Notes under the pieces: model-generated | What the model saw: the letters and a program-made list of their open reading frames with translations, nothing else | What the model was told of the DNA's origin: nothing | Databases searched by the model: none | In this document: positions 7,929 to 15,966 of the stretch, one piece after another | Numbering within the stretch: the stretch's first letter is position 1 | How the letters are laid out: every line of letters starts with the position of its first letter | Program-made: the position numbers and the translations under genes | Origin: Futiania mangrovi | Lineage (GTDB): Bacteria; Pseudomonadota; Alphaproteobacteria; Futianiales; Futianiaceae | Length of the DNA stretch: 64,000 nucleotides | Reading direction: 5' to 3' | Assembly (NCBI RefSeq): GCF_024158125.1 | Contig: NZ_JAMZFT010000001.1 | Coordinates: forward strand, 372,001-436,000

Positions 7929-9248
7929 TCAGGATGGACCCGACAATCTCGGGCGGTTCTTGACCAAGCCGTGATCCGTTTTTCTCCACAGAGAGGGGCA
8001 AACCACCAATTCCACCACGGCAATCGCCATCGCGACGGTGTGCAGGAAGGCATAGAGCGGCAAGGCGAACGCATCCCAGGGCGACCGTTCGGCCCTGATC
8101 GCCGCGACCATGAAGACGATGATGGTCAGGGCGTAGCCGGTGAACAGCAGAACGGCCAGCGGGCCGTGAGGATCGTTGAAGGCGACGGCCATCCCGACAG
8201 GATGGGATGCGAGGCACAAAAGCTGGACCGGGAGTTGAACAGCAAGGGCGACACGATCACGCAGCCGCATCGGCGGGGTCCAGCGGTCGATAGCCTTCGG
8301 CAACAGGCCGTGGACAAGCACGGCTTGAAGCCAACCTTTAATCCAGCGAGAACGCTGTTTCACCCACGCGCTGATCTCTCCGGGCGCTTCCTCCCCTGTG
8401 ACGGACAGGACGACTGACGACGTGTAGCCAGCGCGCGCCAGCCTGACTGCAAGGTCTGCATCCTCAGTAACCGAGTGCGCGTCGAAGGCCCCGACCGCCA
8501 TCAAGGCATCGCGCCTTAAGAATTGAGTGGTCCCGCCAAGGAGGAACGGAACACCTAGCCATGACAGGAACGGGAGCACTCCCTGAAACAAAACGAGATA
8601 TTCAAGTGCCCACAGCCTCGTGACGAGCGGCCCGTCATGGTCACAGGCGAGAACACCCTGAACAGCGGCGCACCTGGGATCAGACAGGAGCCGTGCGACT
8701 GCGCGTCTCGGCTGATCTGGTGCGGGGCGGTCTTCGGCGTCATAGACCACGACGACGCTTCCAGTAGTGTGCAACAGGCCGTAGTTGACCGCCCTCGGCT
8801 TTGTCCGCGGCCTGCCGTCAGGCACAACCAAGACCTGAAACGGCCAGAAGTCGAGTGCTGCGCGTGTCTCGTCGTCGTCCTGCTCGACCAGCAAGACGAT
8901 CTCAAGCGACGGGTAGTCGAGGGCGCGCATCGCGGCCGCAAGGTCCGGGATCACTGACGGCTCGCGATAGACGGGTAAGAGGACGGTCAGGCGCGGCCAT
9001 CGTGCAGGCTCCGGGTCGGTTGCGTCCTGCCACCTGATGAGGGCGGCAGCACGCAGCACGAGGACGGCGAGGAAGCAAGGCACGAGCAGCCATGCCAACG
9101 GCGGCCAGATCAGCGGCAGCAGCGCGACCAGGACGACGACCGCCCCAAGCCAAGGCTCCCTGATCGAACGAGCAGACAGGTGCTCTGGAACGGAAGAAGC
9201 CGCCCGCTGGGCGGCTTCGGTGACGTGGGAGAAGGTTTCGTGTCTCAT
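7929..9248 (-). CDS. Membrane-bound family 2 glycosyltransferase
   Basis: Protein of 439 residues resembling CesA/BcsA- and NfrB-type GT2 enzymes. Two hydrophobic helices are at about 35-70. The GT-A domain starts at PRLTVLLPVYRE (about 85). The metal site is YDAEDRP (D170-D173), the acceptor motif TED is at 261-263 and the processive-type motif QRSRW at 298-302. Two or three C-terminal membrane helices follow. The ATG at 9248 is chosen over upstream extension because it overlaps the stop of the 80-aa gene. It transfers a nucleotide-activated sugar at the inner face of the membrane. In a phage-like element such enzymes may alter the host surface, but the acceptor is unknown. Confidence 0.85.
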   Translation of the reverse strand: MRHETFSHVTEAAQRAASSVPEHLSARSIREPWLGAVVVLVALLPLIWPPLAWLLVPCFLAVLVLRAAALIRWQDATDPEPARWPRLTVLLPVYREPSVIPDLAAAMRALDYPSLEIVLLVEQDDDETRAALDFWPFQVLVVPDGRPRTKPRAVNYGLLHTTGSVVVVYDAEDRPAPDQPRRAVARLLSDPRCAAVQGVLACDHDGPLVTRLWALEYLVLFQGVLPFLSWLGVPFLLGGTTQFLRRDALMAVGAFDAHSVTEDADLAVRLARAGYTSSVVLSVTGEEAPGEISAWVKQRSRWIKGWLQAVLVHGLLPKAIDRWTPPMRLRDRVALAVQLPVQLLCLASHPVGMAVAFNDPHGPLAVLLFTGYALTIIVFMVAAIRAERSPWDAFALPLYAFLHTVAMAIAVVELVVCPSLWRKTDHGLVKNRPRLSGPS

Positions 9249-9487
9249 CCTGTCCACACCTCCCCGAGTTCGGAGGCATCGCGGATGGTGCGCTGATCGC
9301 CAGGGCGCATCTTGCGGGGGCGTGACGACACGGCGACGTGCTTCATCTCTGGACGGGCCCTTGCTCGCGCCGCGATGTTCAGTGCCTGGGTGTAGGAGGA
9401 ACACTTGATGCAGTAGAGGGCACGGCCATTCCTCGCCTCGCCCCAACCGGACAGGAACGTGTCCTGCATGTTGACGAACCACGTCAT
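9245..9487 (-). CDS. Hypothetical protein, 80 aa
   Basis: Small basic protein with two Cys (LYCIKCSS near residue 30) and many Arg. No family recognised. The ATG at 9487 overlaps the stop of the upstream 63-aa gene (ATGA), and its own stop overlaps the glycosyltransferase start, so it is the second gene of a four-gene minus-strand operon. The longer frame upstream of 9487 lies antisense-style over the 63-aa gene and is not used. Confidence 0.6.
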   Translation of the reverse strand: MTWFVNMQDTFLSGWGEARNGRALYCIKCSSYTQALNIAARARARPEMKHVAVSSRPRKMRPGDQRTIRDASELGEVWTG

Positions 9488-9675
9488 GCCGCGCGCACCA
9501 CGCTGCGGAGGCGAGAAATCTCGCTCTGGTGCTTGAGGGCGATCAGGGCAAGGGCAACGTCCAGCGCAAAAGCGCCGTCGTCGCGCAGGATGCGCGCAAC
9601 GTCCTTTTGGTTGCCGTTGAGGAAGAAAATGGCGATGCGCGTCGCGTCGCGTTCGGTCAGTTCGGGCTTGCTCAT
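9484..9675 (-). CDS. Hypothetical protein, 63 aa
   Basis: Small, mostly helical protein (KPELTERDATRIAIFFLNGN, then QKDVARILRDDGAFALDVAL). The middle could be a helix-turn-helix-like segment, but I cannot assign a family. It opens the operon 9675-7005 and has GGAG upstream on its strand. It overlaps the next gene by four bases. Confidence 0.6.
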   Translation of the reverse strand: MSKPELTERDATRIAIFFLNGNQKDVARILRDDGAFALDVALALIALKHQSEISRLRSVVRAA

Positions 9676-9691
9676 GGTTGCTCCGTTGATG

Positions 9692-9721
9692 AAAAAAAAG
9701 CGGCCCGTGGGGCGGGCCGCT
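9692..9721 (-). terminator. Rho-independent terminator
   Basis: Nine-base-pair GC stem (agcggcccg / cgggccgct, 9699-9721) with a five-base loop. On the minus strand it is followed by a run of eight U (A-run at 9692-9699). It ends transcription of the leftward genes 11173-9771, and the 63-aa gene operon begins just beyond it. Confidence 0.85.
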
Positions 9722-9770
9722 TTCGTTCATCGGTGGCGCTTGGGGTCTCGAAACAACCGATCTTTTGAGG

Positions 9771-10169
9771 TCAGATTCCCGCGATCAGGAGCACGAGGGT
9801 TAGCCAGCCGAGACCTTCGACAACGCCACGCAGGATGCGCCAGGCGCGGCGCGCAATGGTCGGGCGGGTTGTCGATCCGTGCAGGCGGTCAAGCGCCCGC
9901 ACAGCGCGGTCAGCAGGCAGGGCAAACCACTCGCGCCCTGCATCTGTGCGGAAACGGTCGAGAGCCGCGTGAGCGCGGCGCTCTGCCGCCCGCACGTCGT
10001 CAACGTGCCACTTCGCGACGACGTGGTAAGGCTGGGGCGACCCCGTATCGTGCAGTTCTGCGGCCCGCTCCTCCGGTTCCCGCGTCGTAAACCCGACCTT
10101 GCAGACGCGAGGCATGGCCGGGTTGGCAATGACGTAAAGCCAACCCGGTTCGATCACGTTCAGGGCCAT
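9771..10169 (-). CDS. T5orf172/GIY-YIG-like domain protein with C-terminal membrane helix
   Basis: Protein of 132 residues. The N-terminal part GWLYVIANPAMPRVCKVGFT, then TREPEERAAELH, then a conserved AERRAHAALDRFR and GREWFAL, matches the T5orf172/Mug113 branch of the GIY-YIG superfamily. A hydrophobic helix (LGWLTLVLLIAGI) closes the C-terminus. The ATG at 10169 overlaps the stop of the preceding gene (ATGA). Nuclease activity is expected from the family but not certain, as domains of this branch are often only DNA-binding partners. Confidence 0.75.
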   Translation of the reverse strand: MALNVIEPGWLYVIANPAMPRVCKVGFTTREPEERAAELHDTGSPQPYHVVAKWHVDDVRAAERRAHAALDRFRTDAGREWFALPADRAVRALDRLHGSTTRPTIARRAWRILRGVVEGLGWLTLVLLIAGI

Positions 10170-11173
10170 CACTTGCAAGCCGCGACCAAGGCGTCCGCGC
10201 GCGAGATCGTCGCTTCGCGCACAGGCAGGCGCTTGAGGCCTTCAGGCATGATCAGGAAATACTTGTCGCCTTTGCGCTCGACGCCGAGGCCGACCTGTCC
10301 CATGTCCCAGCGCAGGGCCGACGTGACGGTCGAACGGCTCCACCCCGTCACTTCGATAAGGTGTTCCAAGGTCGCGCCGCGCTGCATGGCTTGGGCGAGC
10401 AGGTGACGTTTCGAGCCGTCAGTCATCGGGCGCACCTTGGCGAGGTCCGTCGCGGGCTTCTGGATCACCCGATCCTCAAGGGTGCGTGCCTTGCGGGCGG
10501 GCTTGTCCGCTTTCGCCGTGTCAGCCTTGGGCGCGTGCGTCGGGCCTTGGTTCGCGATGATGCCTTCGGCCAGCAACTCGAACGCGACGACAACGCCCCA
10601 GTCGGTCAACACCTGGTCAACACCTACCGCTCCGTTCGGCTTCTCGCAGTTGGCATCGAGCAGGCCCTTCGAGGACAGCGACGAGATCACGCCCTTGACC
10701 TGATTCTTGGTCAGGCCCGTGCGCTGCGCAATCTCGGCCACGTCGGCCCAGGTCATGTTGTCCGCGCGCATCGCGTCCAGGGTCTCGGCCCCGTTGCAGT
10801 CGATCCCGGCTTCCAGGTGCGCGACGACGACGCGCTTTTCAAGGTCGGTCAGGTTCTGGACCACTTCGCTCAGCGTCGGTTCGGTCGGTTTCCCAAGGAG
10901 AGTTTCCAGCTTGCCGGACGCGATCTCGTCCCGGGTGGGTTCGGCCCCGCTCAACAATGCCTCGTTGCGGTGCGCATCGCGCTGCTCGTTGAACACTTCA
11001 ACGATACCTGCGAACGCCGCGAGGGCGGCCTTCTTGGTCGTCGCGCTGCCCAGGACCTCGGCAATCCGCCCGTCCTCATAGGTCTCGACCACAACGTCCC
11101 AACCTTGATCATAGTGGGCGTTCGCATGTTCGCGGATGAAGGCGACGAGTTGGGTGGTGTTGAACTTCGGCAT
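10169..11173 (-). CDS. DUF3489-like helix-turn-helix protein, 334 aa
   Basis: Residues about 110-200 contain a winged-helix-like segment (WADVAEIAQRTGLTKNQVKG, then SSLSSKGLL). The C-terminus carries a second HTH followed by a beta hairpin (LEHLIEVTGWSRSTVTSALR, then LGVERKGDKYFLI), typical of DUF3489. The ATG at 11173 has GGAG eight bases upstream, whereas the 31 residues of the longer frame have no such signal. It is the first gene of a two-gene leftward unit and is divergent from the methyltransferase, so it may act as a regulator of element A. No direct evidence of its target. Confidence 0.7.
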   Translation of the reverse strand: MPKFNTTQLVAFIREHANAHYDQGWDVVVETYEDGRIAEVLGSATTKKAALAAFAGIVEVFNEQRDAHRNEALLSGAEPTRDEIASGKLETLLGKPTEPTLSEVVQNLTDLEKRVVVAHLEAGIDCNGAETLDAMRADNMTWADVAEIAQRTGLTKNQVKGVISSLSSKGLLDANCEKPNGAVGVDQVLTDWGVVVAFELLAEGIIANQGPTHAPKADTAKADKPARKARTLEDRVIQKPATDLAKVRPMTDGSKRHLLAQAMQRGATLEHLIEVTGWSRSTVTSALRWDMGQVGLGVERKGDKYFLIMPEGLKRLPVREATISRADALVAACK

Positions 11174-11417
11174 GATCGTGTCTCCGTTGATGGGGCACAC
11201 AGCGCGCCCGGTGACACGTTCATAAGTTCCATCTTTGTTCTCGCTCAACCGGGGTTCGCGGGGCAAAGATGTTGTTTGTTTGAGACACCTTGGCTGGCGT
11301 TGCCCAATCTGGGGGCGCTTGCTCGAACGTCCTGACCTACGCGCTAGGCGTGGTGCATGTGTGATTGCGCGGCCCCTACATATCGCGTAATCCTAAGCAA
11401 AAGTGAGCAAGCGACAC

Positions 11418-12545
11418 ATGGCCTTCGAGATTCCCCGTTCTGAAACCCAAATCTACCCAATGAACCGACAAGATGCTTTCCGCAGGGCAAGCGCAAAACT
11501 TGCTGGTCATTCGGCCTTTAGCAGTCCCGAGCACAACCTGTGCAAAGGGGACTCGCTCGAATTGCTCAAGATGATTCCGAGCAATTCAATCGACCTCGTG
11601 CTGACTGATCCTCCATATCACTCGACGAAGAAGGCGAACATCTACGGCGACGCGAGTTTTGGCGACGATGAGGAATATCTGACCTGGATGGATCAGTATT
11701 TTGCAGAATGGCACCGCGTCCTTAGGCCCAATGGTTCAATCTATCTTTTCTGCTCGTCGGAAATGATGCCCTTCCTTTATGTTCAGGCGTCCAAGACGAT
11801 GAACATGCACAGCACGATCACCTGGACCAAGCCGAACGAGCCAGGTTATGACGGCTGGAAACAGAAGATGAAGAAAACGGCATTGCGCCAGTGGTATCCG
11901 CACAGCGAGCGGATTATCGTCTGCTCGCCCGCGCGCGAGGGGAACCTTCACAAATCCCCGTTCGGCCTTTTCCTGCGCGATTGCAGGAAGCAATGCGAAT
12001 TGTCCTCGAACGAACTCACGGAGATTATCGGGGCCTACGGCAAGGTCAACAACGGCGGTGCTGTCTCGAACTGGGAAACAGGCCGTAACATTCCGAGCCG
12101 CGAACAGTATGCCAAGATGTGCGCCGCCTTCATCGGCACAGGTAAGATTGCTCTGATGCCTGCCTATGAGGACGTGATCCGCGCCTTCAACGTCGATCCG
12201 AGCCAGCCATTCACCGACGTCTGGGAGCACATGAACGTGCGCCAGTACAAGGGCAAGCACCCAGCCGAGAAGCCGCAGGACTTGCTCAAGTTGATCATAT
12301 CGACCAGCAGTTATGAAGGCGACGTGGTTCTCGACTGCTTCAATGGCTCAGGCGCGACCATGCTCGCGGCCCATGACCTCAACCGCCGTTCCATCGGGAT
12401 CGAGATCGAAGACAAGTGGGTTGAGTATGCGGCGGCAAGCCTTTCTGCGCGGATCAAGGAGGGCAGGACGCAATCTGCTGCGCCGCGCGCCCAGATCGCG
12501 CCGAACGGCAAGGCCCCTGCTGAATTGCCTCTATTCTCAGTTTAG
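11418..12545 (+). CDS. Site-specific DNA methyltransferase (beta class) with inserted XRE-type HTH
   Basis: Protein of 375 residues. Motif IV TDPPYH (DPPY at 64-67) comes first and the AdoMet motif I DCFNGSGAT (306-314) near the end, the beta-class order of N6-adenine/N4-cytosine methylases. Between them, about residues 175-225, lies a segment SSNELTEIIGAYGKVNNGGA followed by VSNWETGRNIPSREQ that looks like an XRE helix-turn-helix and may serve in target recognition or autoregulation. The ATG at 11418 is preferred over GTG 11403; neither has a strong ribosome-binding site. It overlaps by nine bases, tail to tail, with the probable restriction gene. Confidence 0.87.
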   Translation: MAFEIPRSETQIYPMNRQDAFRRASAKLAGHSAFSSPEHNLCKGDSLELLKMIPSNSIDLVLTDPPYHSTKKANIYGDASFGDDEEYLTWMDQYFAEWHRVLRPNGSIYLFCSSEMMPFLYVQASKTMNMHSTITWTKPNEPGYDGWKQKMKKTALRQWYPHSERIIVCSPAREGNLHKSPFGLFLRDCRKQCELSSNELTEIIGAYGKVNNGGAVSNWETGRNIPSREQYAKMCAAFIGTGKIALMPAYEDVIRAFNVDPSQPFTDVWEHMNVRQYKGKHPAEKPQDLLKLIISTSSYEGDVVLDCFNGSGATMLAAHDLNRRSIGIEIEDKWVEYAAASLSARIKEGRTQSAAPRAQIAPNGKAPAELPLFSV

Positions 12546-13490
12546 CATCCGGTTGTGCCGGAGGACATTGGCCATCCACTCAAGCGTTGGATGGATGCCC
12601 GCATCTTTGCAGACGACATTGCAGTGATGGTGTCCCCAGCCGAGGTTGTAGGGGCGGTGATTGAATACTCCGTAGGCCAGTTCCTGAATATGGAACAGGT
12701 TGATCTCGGTCACGGTCAAGTCGTGCCGCTCACGACCTGACGCCTGCGGCAAGCGGCTCAAGAAGCCTGCGGCACTGATCGGTTCTAGGCAAAGTGGGCA
12801 AACTAGTTCCCGCGCACTGTTCAGAATGCGAGTTTCCTCGAGCCGCCCATAATCGAGGAGGCCCAATTGGGTCGCATTCTCTAGCACCGCCGTTCTGCGG
12901 CGACGAATCTCATCCTCTGACATACCTGCGGTGAGCATCTTTTCTTCCGCATCGACTGCGTGCCAGAAAGCCGCCTCAAGTTGAATTCTCGTTGTGCCAA
13001 GTGTTGCAGTGTCGGCATACTCGTAAAGGCGAATGCCTGCGCCCTTCAATCCAGTGCTCGTGAAGCCGATATTGATCCGCGCATCGTTCTCGGAAGTGGT
13101 ATTCGCAATTCGCGCCGCGAAGTGACCACCCAAAGGGGCCGTGCGCGACGTGGGAGGCGTGAACCCATATTGATCTGGATTGAATTGCAGCCACTCATCG
13201 CGGCGCTCGAAATAGACGAGGGCATTGACCCCAATCTCTAATTCATGCCGGGTAAGGTCTTGCCCCTCTGTCTCGAAATAGTCGCGAGGTGGCACCAGAA
13301 CGATAAAACCGTTCTCATATGGGAGCGCGCGAATGGCTGGGATTTGCACCCAGACCGCGAATGGAATCAGAACAGTTGAATTGCGACCAACTCGGTTCTG
13401 GAAAATCTGATCGTCGTCGGCTCCACGCGTCTGCCCTGTCTTGTAAATCTTGCGGTCCAAGAGGCTCGGTAACTTGGGCAGTCTCGCCAT
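12537..13490 (-). CDS. Probable type II restriction endonuclease (HNH-like, tentatively BstXI-like)
   Basis: Protein of 317 residues, convergent with and overlapping the methyltransferase by nine bases, a layout typical of restriction-modification pairs. The C-terminus holds CPLC (231-234), then FHIQELAYG (H268) and WGHHHCNVVCKDAG (H287-H289, C290, C294), a Cys/His-rich pattern like a zinc-supported HNH or beta-beta-alpha-metal nuclease. The similarity to BstXI-type enzymes is my recollection only. The ATG at 13490 is two codons into the longer frame (GTG 13496). If it is the nuclease, the neighbour is the protecting methylase. Confidence 0.6.
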   Translation of the reverse strand: MARLPKLPSLLDRKIYKTGQTRGADDDQIFQNRVGRNSTVLIPFAVWVQIPAIRALPYENGFIVLVPPRDYFETEGQDLTRHELEIGVNALVYFERRDEWLQFNPDQYGFTPPTSRTAPLGGHFAARIANTTSENDARINIGFTSTGLKGAGIRLYEYADTATLGTTRIQLEAAFWHAVDAEEKMLTAGMSEDEIRRRRTAVLENATQLGLLDYGRLEETRILNSARELVCPLCLEPISAAGFLSRLPQASGRERHDLTVTEINLFHIQELAYGVFNHRPYNLGWGHHHCNVVCKDAGIHPTLEWMANVLRHNRMLN

Positions 13491-13654
13491 GGGCACTCGT
13501 CCATTAGTTGTTGCAAGACATGGCTACCTCGAACGTCACGCGAAGTAAATCACTCCTCCACCTCAGAAAGCCGACCTCCACCTTCGATTGCCCGCTGCGA
13601 CGCCCTTCCTCACCATGTAACGTCATGTCATGATGCAACCTCAAGGAGATCGCC

Positions 13655-13855
13655 ATGGCAGTGCAGTCGCGCGTGTTACCTGAATGGCCGGAGTGGATGA
13701 GCGAGGAAACCGCCGCCCGCTACATGGACACGTCCCAGAACACCCTCAACTACTGGCGGGCGCACGGGAAAGGCCCTGCGTTTAAACGCATCGGGCAGAG
13801 AATGGTGCGCTATCAGAAGGCGGAACTCGACGCCTTTATGGAGGCGCAGGGATGA
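13655..13855 (+). CDS. HTH_17/excisionase-type DNA-binding protein, 66 aa
   Basis: MerR-like winged helix of the excisionase/HTH_17 type: WMSEETAARYMDTSQNTLNY, then WRAHGKGPAFKRIGQRMVRY, then QKAELDAFMEAQG. A good ribosome-binding site (AAGGAG) lies seven bases before the ATG. The stop overlaps the next gene (ATGA). Such small proteins act as excisionases (Xis) or as transcription regulators of integrated elements. It is the only clear Xis candidate in element A. Confidence 0.82.
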   Translation: MAVQSRVLPEWPEWMSEETAARYMDTSQNTLNYWRAHGKGPAFKRIGQRMVRYQKAELDAFMEAQG

Positions 13856-15045
13856 CCACGTTCCGCGAAAGACAGGATGAGACCGACTTCTTCTGGGAAC
13901 AGGACGAATTGCTTCGGACCTATCGCGGGGTCGTGAAAAAGATCGTGCCTCGCGCGCAGCACATGGCTCGCAAGCATCCGCGCCTCCAGAAGGAAATCTC
14001 GGAATCGACACTGCGGAAGGCGATCAGCGGCGATCACGTCTGGGAACCTATCGCGCAGCTTCTGGCTGAGTTGCGGCGTGAGGTGGCACGCGATCCGCGT
14101 CCGGCTTGCGAACCGCCAGAGATCCCGGAAACCATCGACGCATTCCGCAAGGTGGCGCTCGAATATGCGCCAAACACCTGGTGGTATCGTGCCCTTGCTC
14201 TGGATGACCTCTGCAAGCCGAGTTCGTTCCAGACCTGGATGTCGCGCGGTGAGCCGAAAGAATGGCCTGCGGTCAGGGAGCGTGCCGTTGCATGGCGTTT
14301 GCGCGTCATGTCCGCACTCGATCGCTGGGAACGGTGCGCCCGCGAGCAGTTCGACCGTTTCGAGATGCTCGATACCTGGGTTAAGGACGTTCTCGACGCC
14401 AGGGGCGAAGTCGCGGCCTTGCAGGAGTTCAAGCGCCTGCGGGACTACGAGACAATCTCCTATCACATGTGCTTCGATCCGGCGAACCCTGAACGGCCTC
14501 AGTTCGAGTTCCGTCACCGCAAGGACGAGAGCGAGGACGCGGCGGCGCTCAAGAAGCTGGCCGATGCAGGTTTTCCGCGCTACCGCGCTGACGACCCGAA
14601 ACCGGAAACCTGCGAAGTCGTCAGGACGTTCCAGAACTTTGTCTCGGACGATTTCCGCTGGGAATGGTCCTCGCAGGTGATCGTTGAGCGGACGCTGCGT
14701 TGGGACGCATGGACGCGCGGCATGGCGCGCACGGACAGGTTGCTCAAGGTTCGCGTCAAAGTGCCGTCGTCCCTGGCCGTCGAAGGCGAGACCATTGAAC
14801 AGGACCGCCGCCGCGTCTGGATCGAACGCAAGGCGGAATGGTACTACGAGTTCTCGCCCTACGTCTGGCGGTGGCGGGACGTTGATGAGCACGACATTCC
14901 CGGCGGGGCCGATGCACGGGACGAGGCAATGAGGCGCGCGGGCCTGGATGCTGAGGGGCGTGAGCCTGTTATTGACGGCTACCTTCTGGACTGCATCCCG
15001 CCTATCGAGAAAATCGAACCTGGGCGGGTTTACACCGTCGAATGA
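13852..15045 (+). CDS. Unknown protein, 397 aa, coupled to HTH_17 gene
   Basis: Large acidic and basic mixed protein, rich in Trp (for example NTWWYRALAL, WEWSSQVIVERTLRWDAW, YVWRWRDVDEHD). No domain I recognise. It overlaps the HTH_17 gene by four bases and is followed directly by a terminator. The N-terminal part (KKIVPRAQHMARKHPRLQKE, then ISESTLRKAISGD) resembles a DNA-binding helical region. In this position many phage-plasmids carry a replication initiator, so that is a possibility, but there is no motif to prove it. Confidence 0.65.
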   Translation: MTTFRERQDETDFFWEQDELLRTYRGVVKKIVPRAQHMARKHPRLQKEISESTLRKAISGDHVWEPIAQLLAELRREVARDPRPACEPPEIPETIDAFRKVALEYAPNTWWYRALALDDLCKPSSFQTWMSRGEPKEWPAVRERAVAWRLRVMSALDRWERCAREQFDRFEMLDTWVKDVLDARGEVAALQEFKRLRDYETISYHMCFDPANPERPQFEFRHRKDESEDAAALKKLADAGFPRYRADDPKPETCEVVRTFQNFVSDDFRWEWSSQVIVERTLRWDAWTRGMARTDRLLKVRVKVPSSLAVEGETIEQDRRRVWIERKAEWYYEFSPYVWRWRDVDEHDIPGGADARDEAMRRAGLDAEGREPVIDGYLLDCIPPIEKIEPGRVYTVE

Positions 15046-15048
15046 AAG

Positions 15049-15074
15049 AAGGCCGGCTTGTCGCCGGCCTTTTT
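15049..15074 (+). terminator. Rho-independent terminator
   Basis: Nine-base stem aaggccggc / gccggcctt with a five-base loop, followed by T residues (71-74). It starts three bases after the stop of the 397-aa gene. The A-run on the other side makes it possibly bidirectional, serving the leftward gene ending at 15094 as well. Confidence 0.88.
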
Positions 15075-15093
15075 CGTTTCATGGGTTAGGCAA

Positions 15094-15291
15094 TCAGGCG
15101 AAGGAGGTGCTTGCCGCCGTGCCCTGCGCAAGACGGGCATTGTAGCGCAGCACGGCAAGGGTGCCCATCGCGGCGCGGCGGAAGGACCAGCGGATCAGTT
15201 CGCGGGCATTCTGCGGGTCACGTTCGCGCGCCATCACGTCTTCGATCACCTGGTCGATATGGCGAAGGTCTTCGGCAAGTCCGGGGTTCAT
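15094..15291 (-). CDS. Hypothetical protein, 65 aa
   Basis: Small helical protein (LAEDLRHIDQVIEDVMARER, then DPQNARELIRWSFRRAA). The ATG at 15291 has GGAG eight bases upstream on its strand. No family recognised. It is transcribed leftward from the repeat-rich region 15390-15625, whose palindromes could be its operators. Confidence 0.55.
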   Translation of the reverse strand: MNPGLAEDLRHIDQVIEDVMARERDPQNARELIRWSFRRAAMGTLAVLRYNARLAQGTAASTSFA

Positions 15292-15392
15292 GGTCGGGTC
15301 TCCGTTCTGATGCGCGTCGGGCGCGGTTGATGCTTTGCATCATATCGCCCAGGTGCGGCATGGCTCGACCAAGGATGAAGGTTACTCCTGGA

Positions 15393-15405
15393 ATAACTCG
15401 GTTAT
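15393..15405. promoter_or_regulatory. Palindrome ataac-tcg-gttat (copy 2)
   Basis: Same palindrome as at 6974-6988 and 17331-17343, in the opposite orientation at the centre (tcg rather than cga). It lies about 100 bases upstream of the leftward 65-aa gene. Confidence 0.55.
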
Positions 15406-15421
15406 GCAGGGCGGGCGTTCA

Positions 15422-15438
15422 GGATAACTGGCTTATCC
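15422..15438. promoter_or_regulatory. Palindrome ggataa-ctggc-ttatcc (variant copy)
   Basis: Perfect six-base half-sites with a five-base centre. The inner part ataac-tgg-cttat resembles the ATAAC/GTTAT set. It lies 29 bases after copy 2, as expected for a paired operator. Confidence 0.45.
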
Positions 15439-15463
15439 AGTGCTATCGCTGCTGCGCTCAATA

Positions 15464-15624
15464 GCGCGCGCGTGCATATGCGAAAAAAAATGATGATGAT
15501 TGCGGCGAAACTCATCATCATCATTTTTTTGTTCATATGCGTGTGCGCGCGTTCTGGTGCAGCATTCTGGTTTCGACGCCTCGGGATCATCATCATTTTT
15601 TTTCGCATACACATGCGCGCGTGC
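15464..15624. repeat. Three-armed repeat: GC/CATATGCG-A8-(ATG)4 module
   Basis: Arm 1 (15464-15500) reads a cgcgcg stretch, then catatgcg, a run of eight A and atgatgatgat. Arm 3 (15586-15624) is its reverse complement, identical over atgcg-A8-tgatgatgat. Arm 2 (15511-15549) is a third, imperfect inverted copy. Arms 1 and 2 can form a long hairpin with a short loop, and arms 1 and 3 an alternative one. No good gene is inside. The structure could be a partition or replication site, a transcription-blocking hairpin or a binding-site cluster. Confidence 0.7.
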
Positions 15625-15633
15625 AGATAGCCG

Positions 15634-15882
15634 TCATTCCTGAGCATAAACGCCCACGGCGTTCAGGATCGGCACTTTTGGAAAGCGGTCCTGCCGTCGC
15701 TGAAAGGCGATGAGCGTCACCTGCGCGAGATCGTCCTTGCTGATGCGTGCATGGCCAGCTTCTGCAAGCGCCGTGCAAACATGGAAGTAGAAGGCGACCT
15801 TTCCCATGTCCTCTGTCACCTCGTCGCCGATCTGCTCGGCCAGCTTCCGCAGCGGCAGGCTGATTGTCATTTGCTCGTCCAT
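15634..15882 (-). CDS. Hypothetical protein, 82 aa
   Basis: Small helical acidic protein (ISLPLRKLAEQIGDEVTEDM, then GKVAFYFHVCTALAEAGHAR). The start ATG 15882 is chosen because GGAGG lies five bases upstream; an ATG at 15894 would add four residues. The middle (HARISKDDLAQVTLIAFQRR) may be a helix-turn-helix, which would make it a candidate for binding the nearby repeats. No family recognised. Confidence 0.5.
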   Translation of the reverse strand: MDEQMTISLPLRKLAEQIGDEVTEDMGKVAFYFHVCTALAEAGHARISKDDLAQVTLIAFQRRQDRFPKVPILNAVGVYAQE

Positions 15883-15966
15883 TGCATCCTCCATCGTCGA
15901 ACCGACGATACAGGGCAGCGCGTTCTGCCGCGACCGATCCTTCAGGAGAGGGCGTGACCACCCAAA

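Noticed and set aside
13852-15045. Replication initiator of element A
   Set aside because: Position fits, but no Rep motif can be seen, so it is left as unknown protein.
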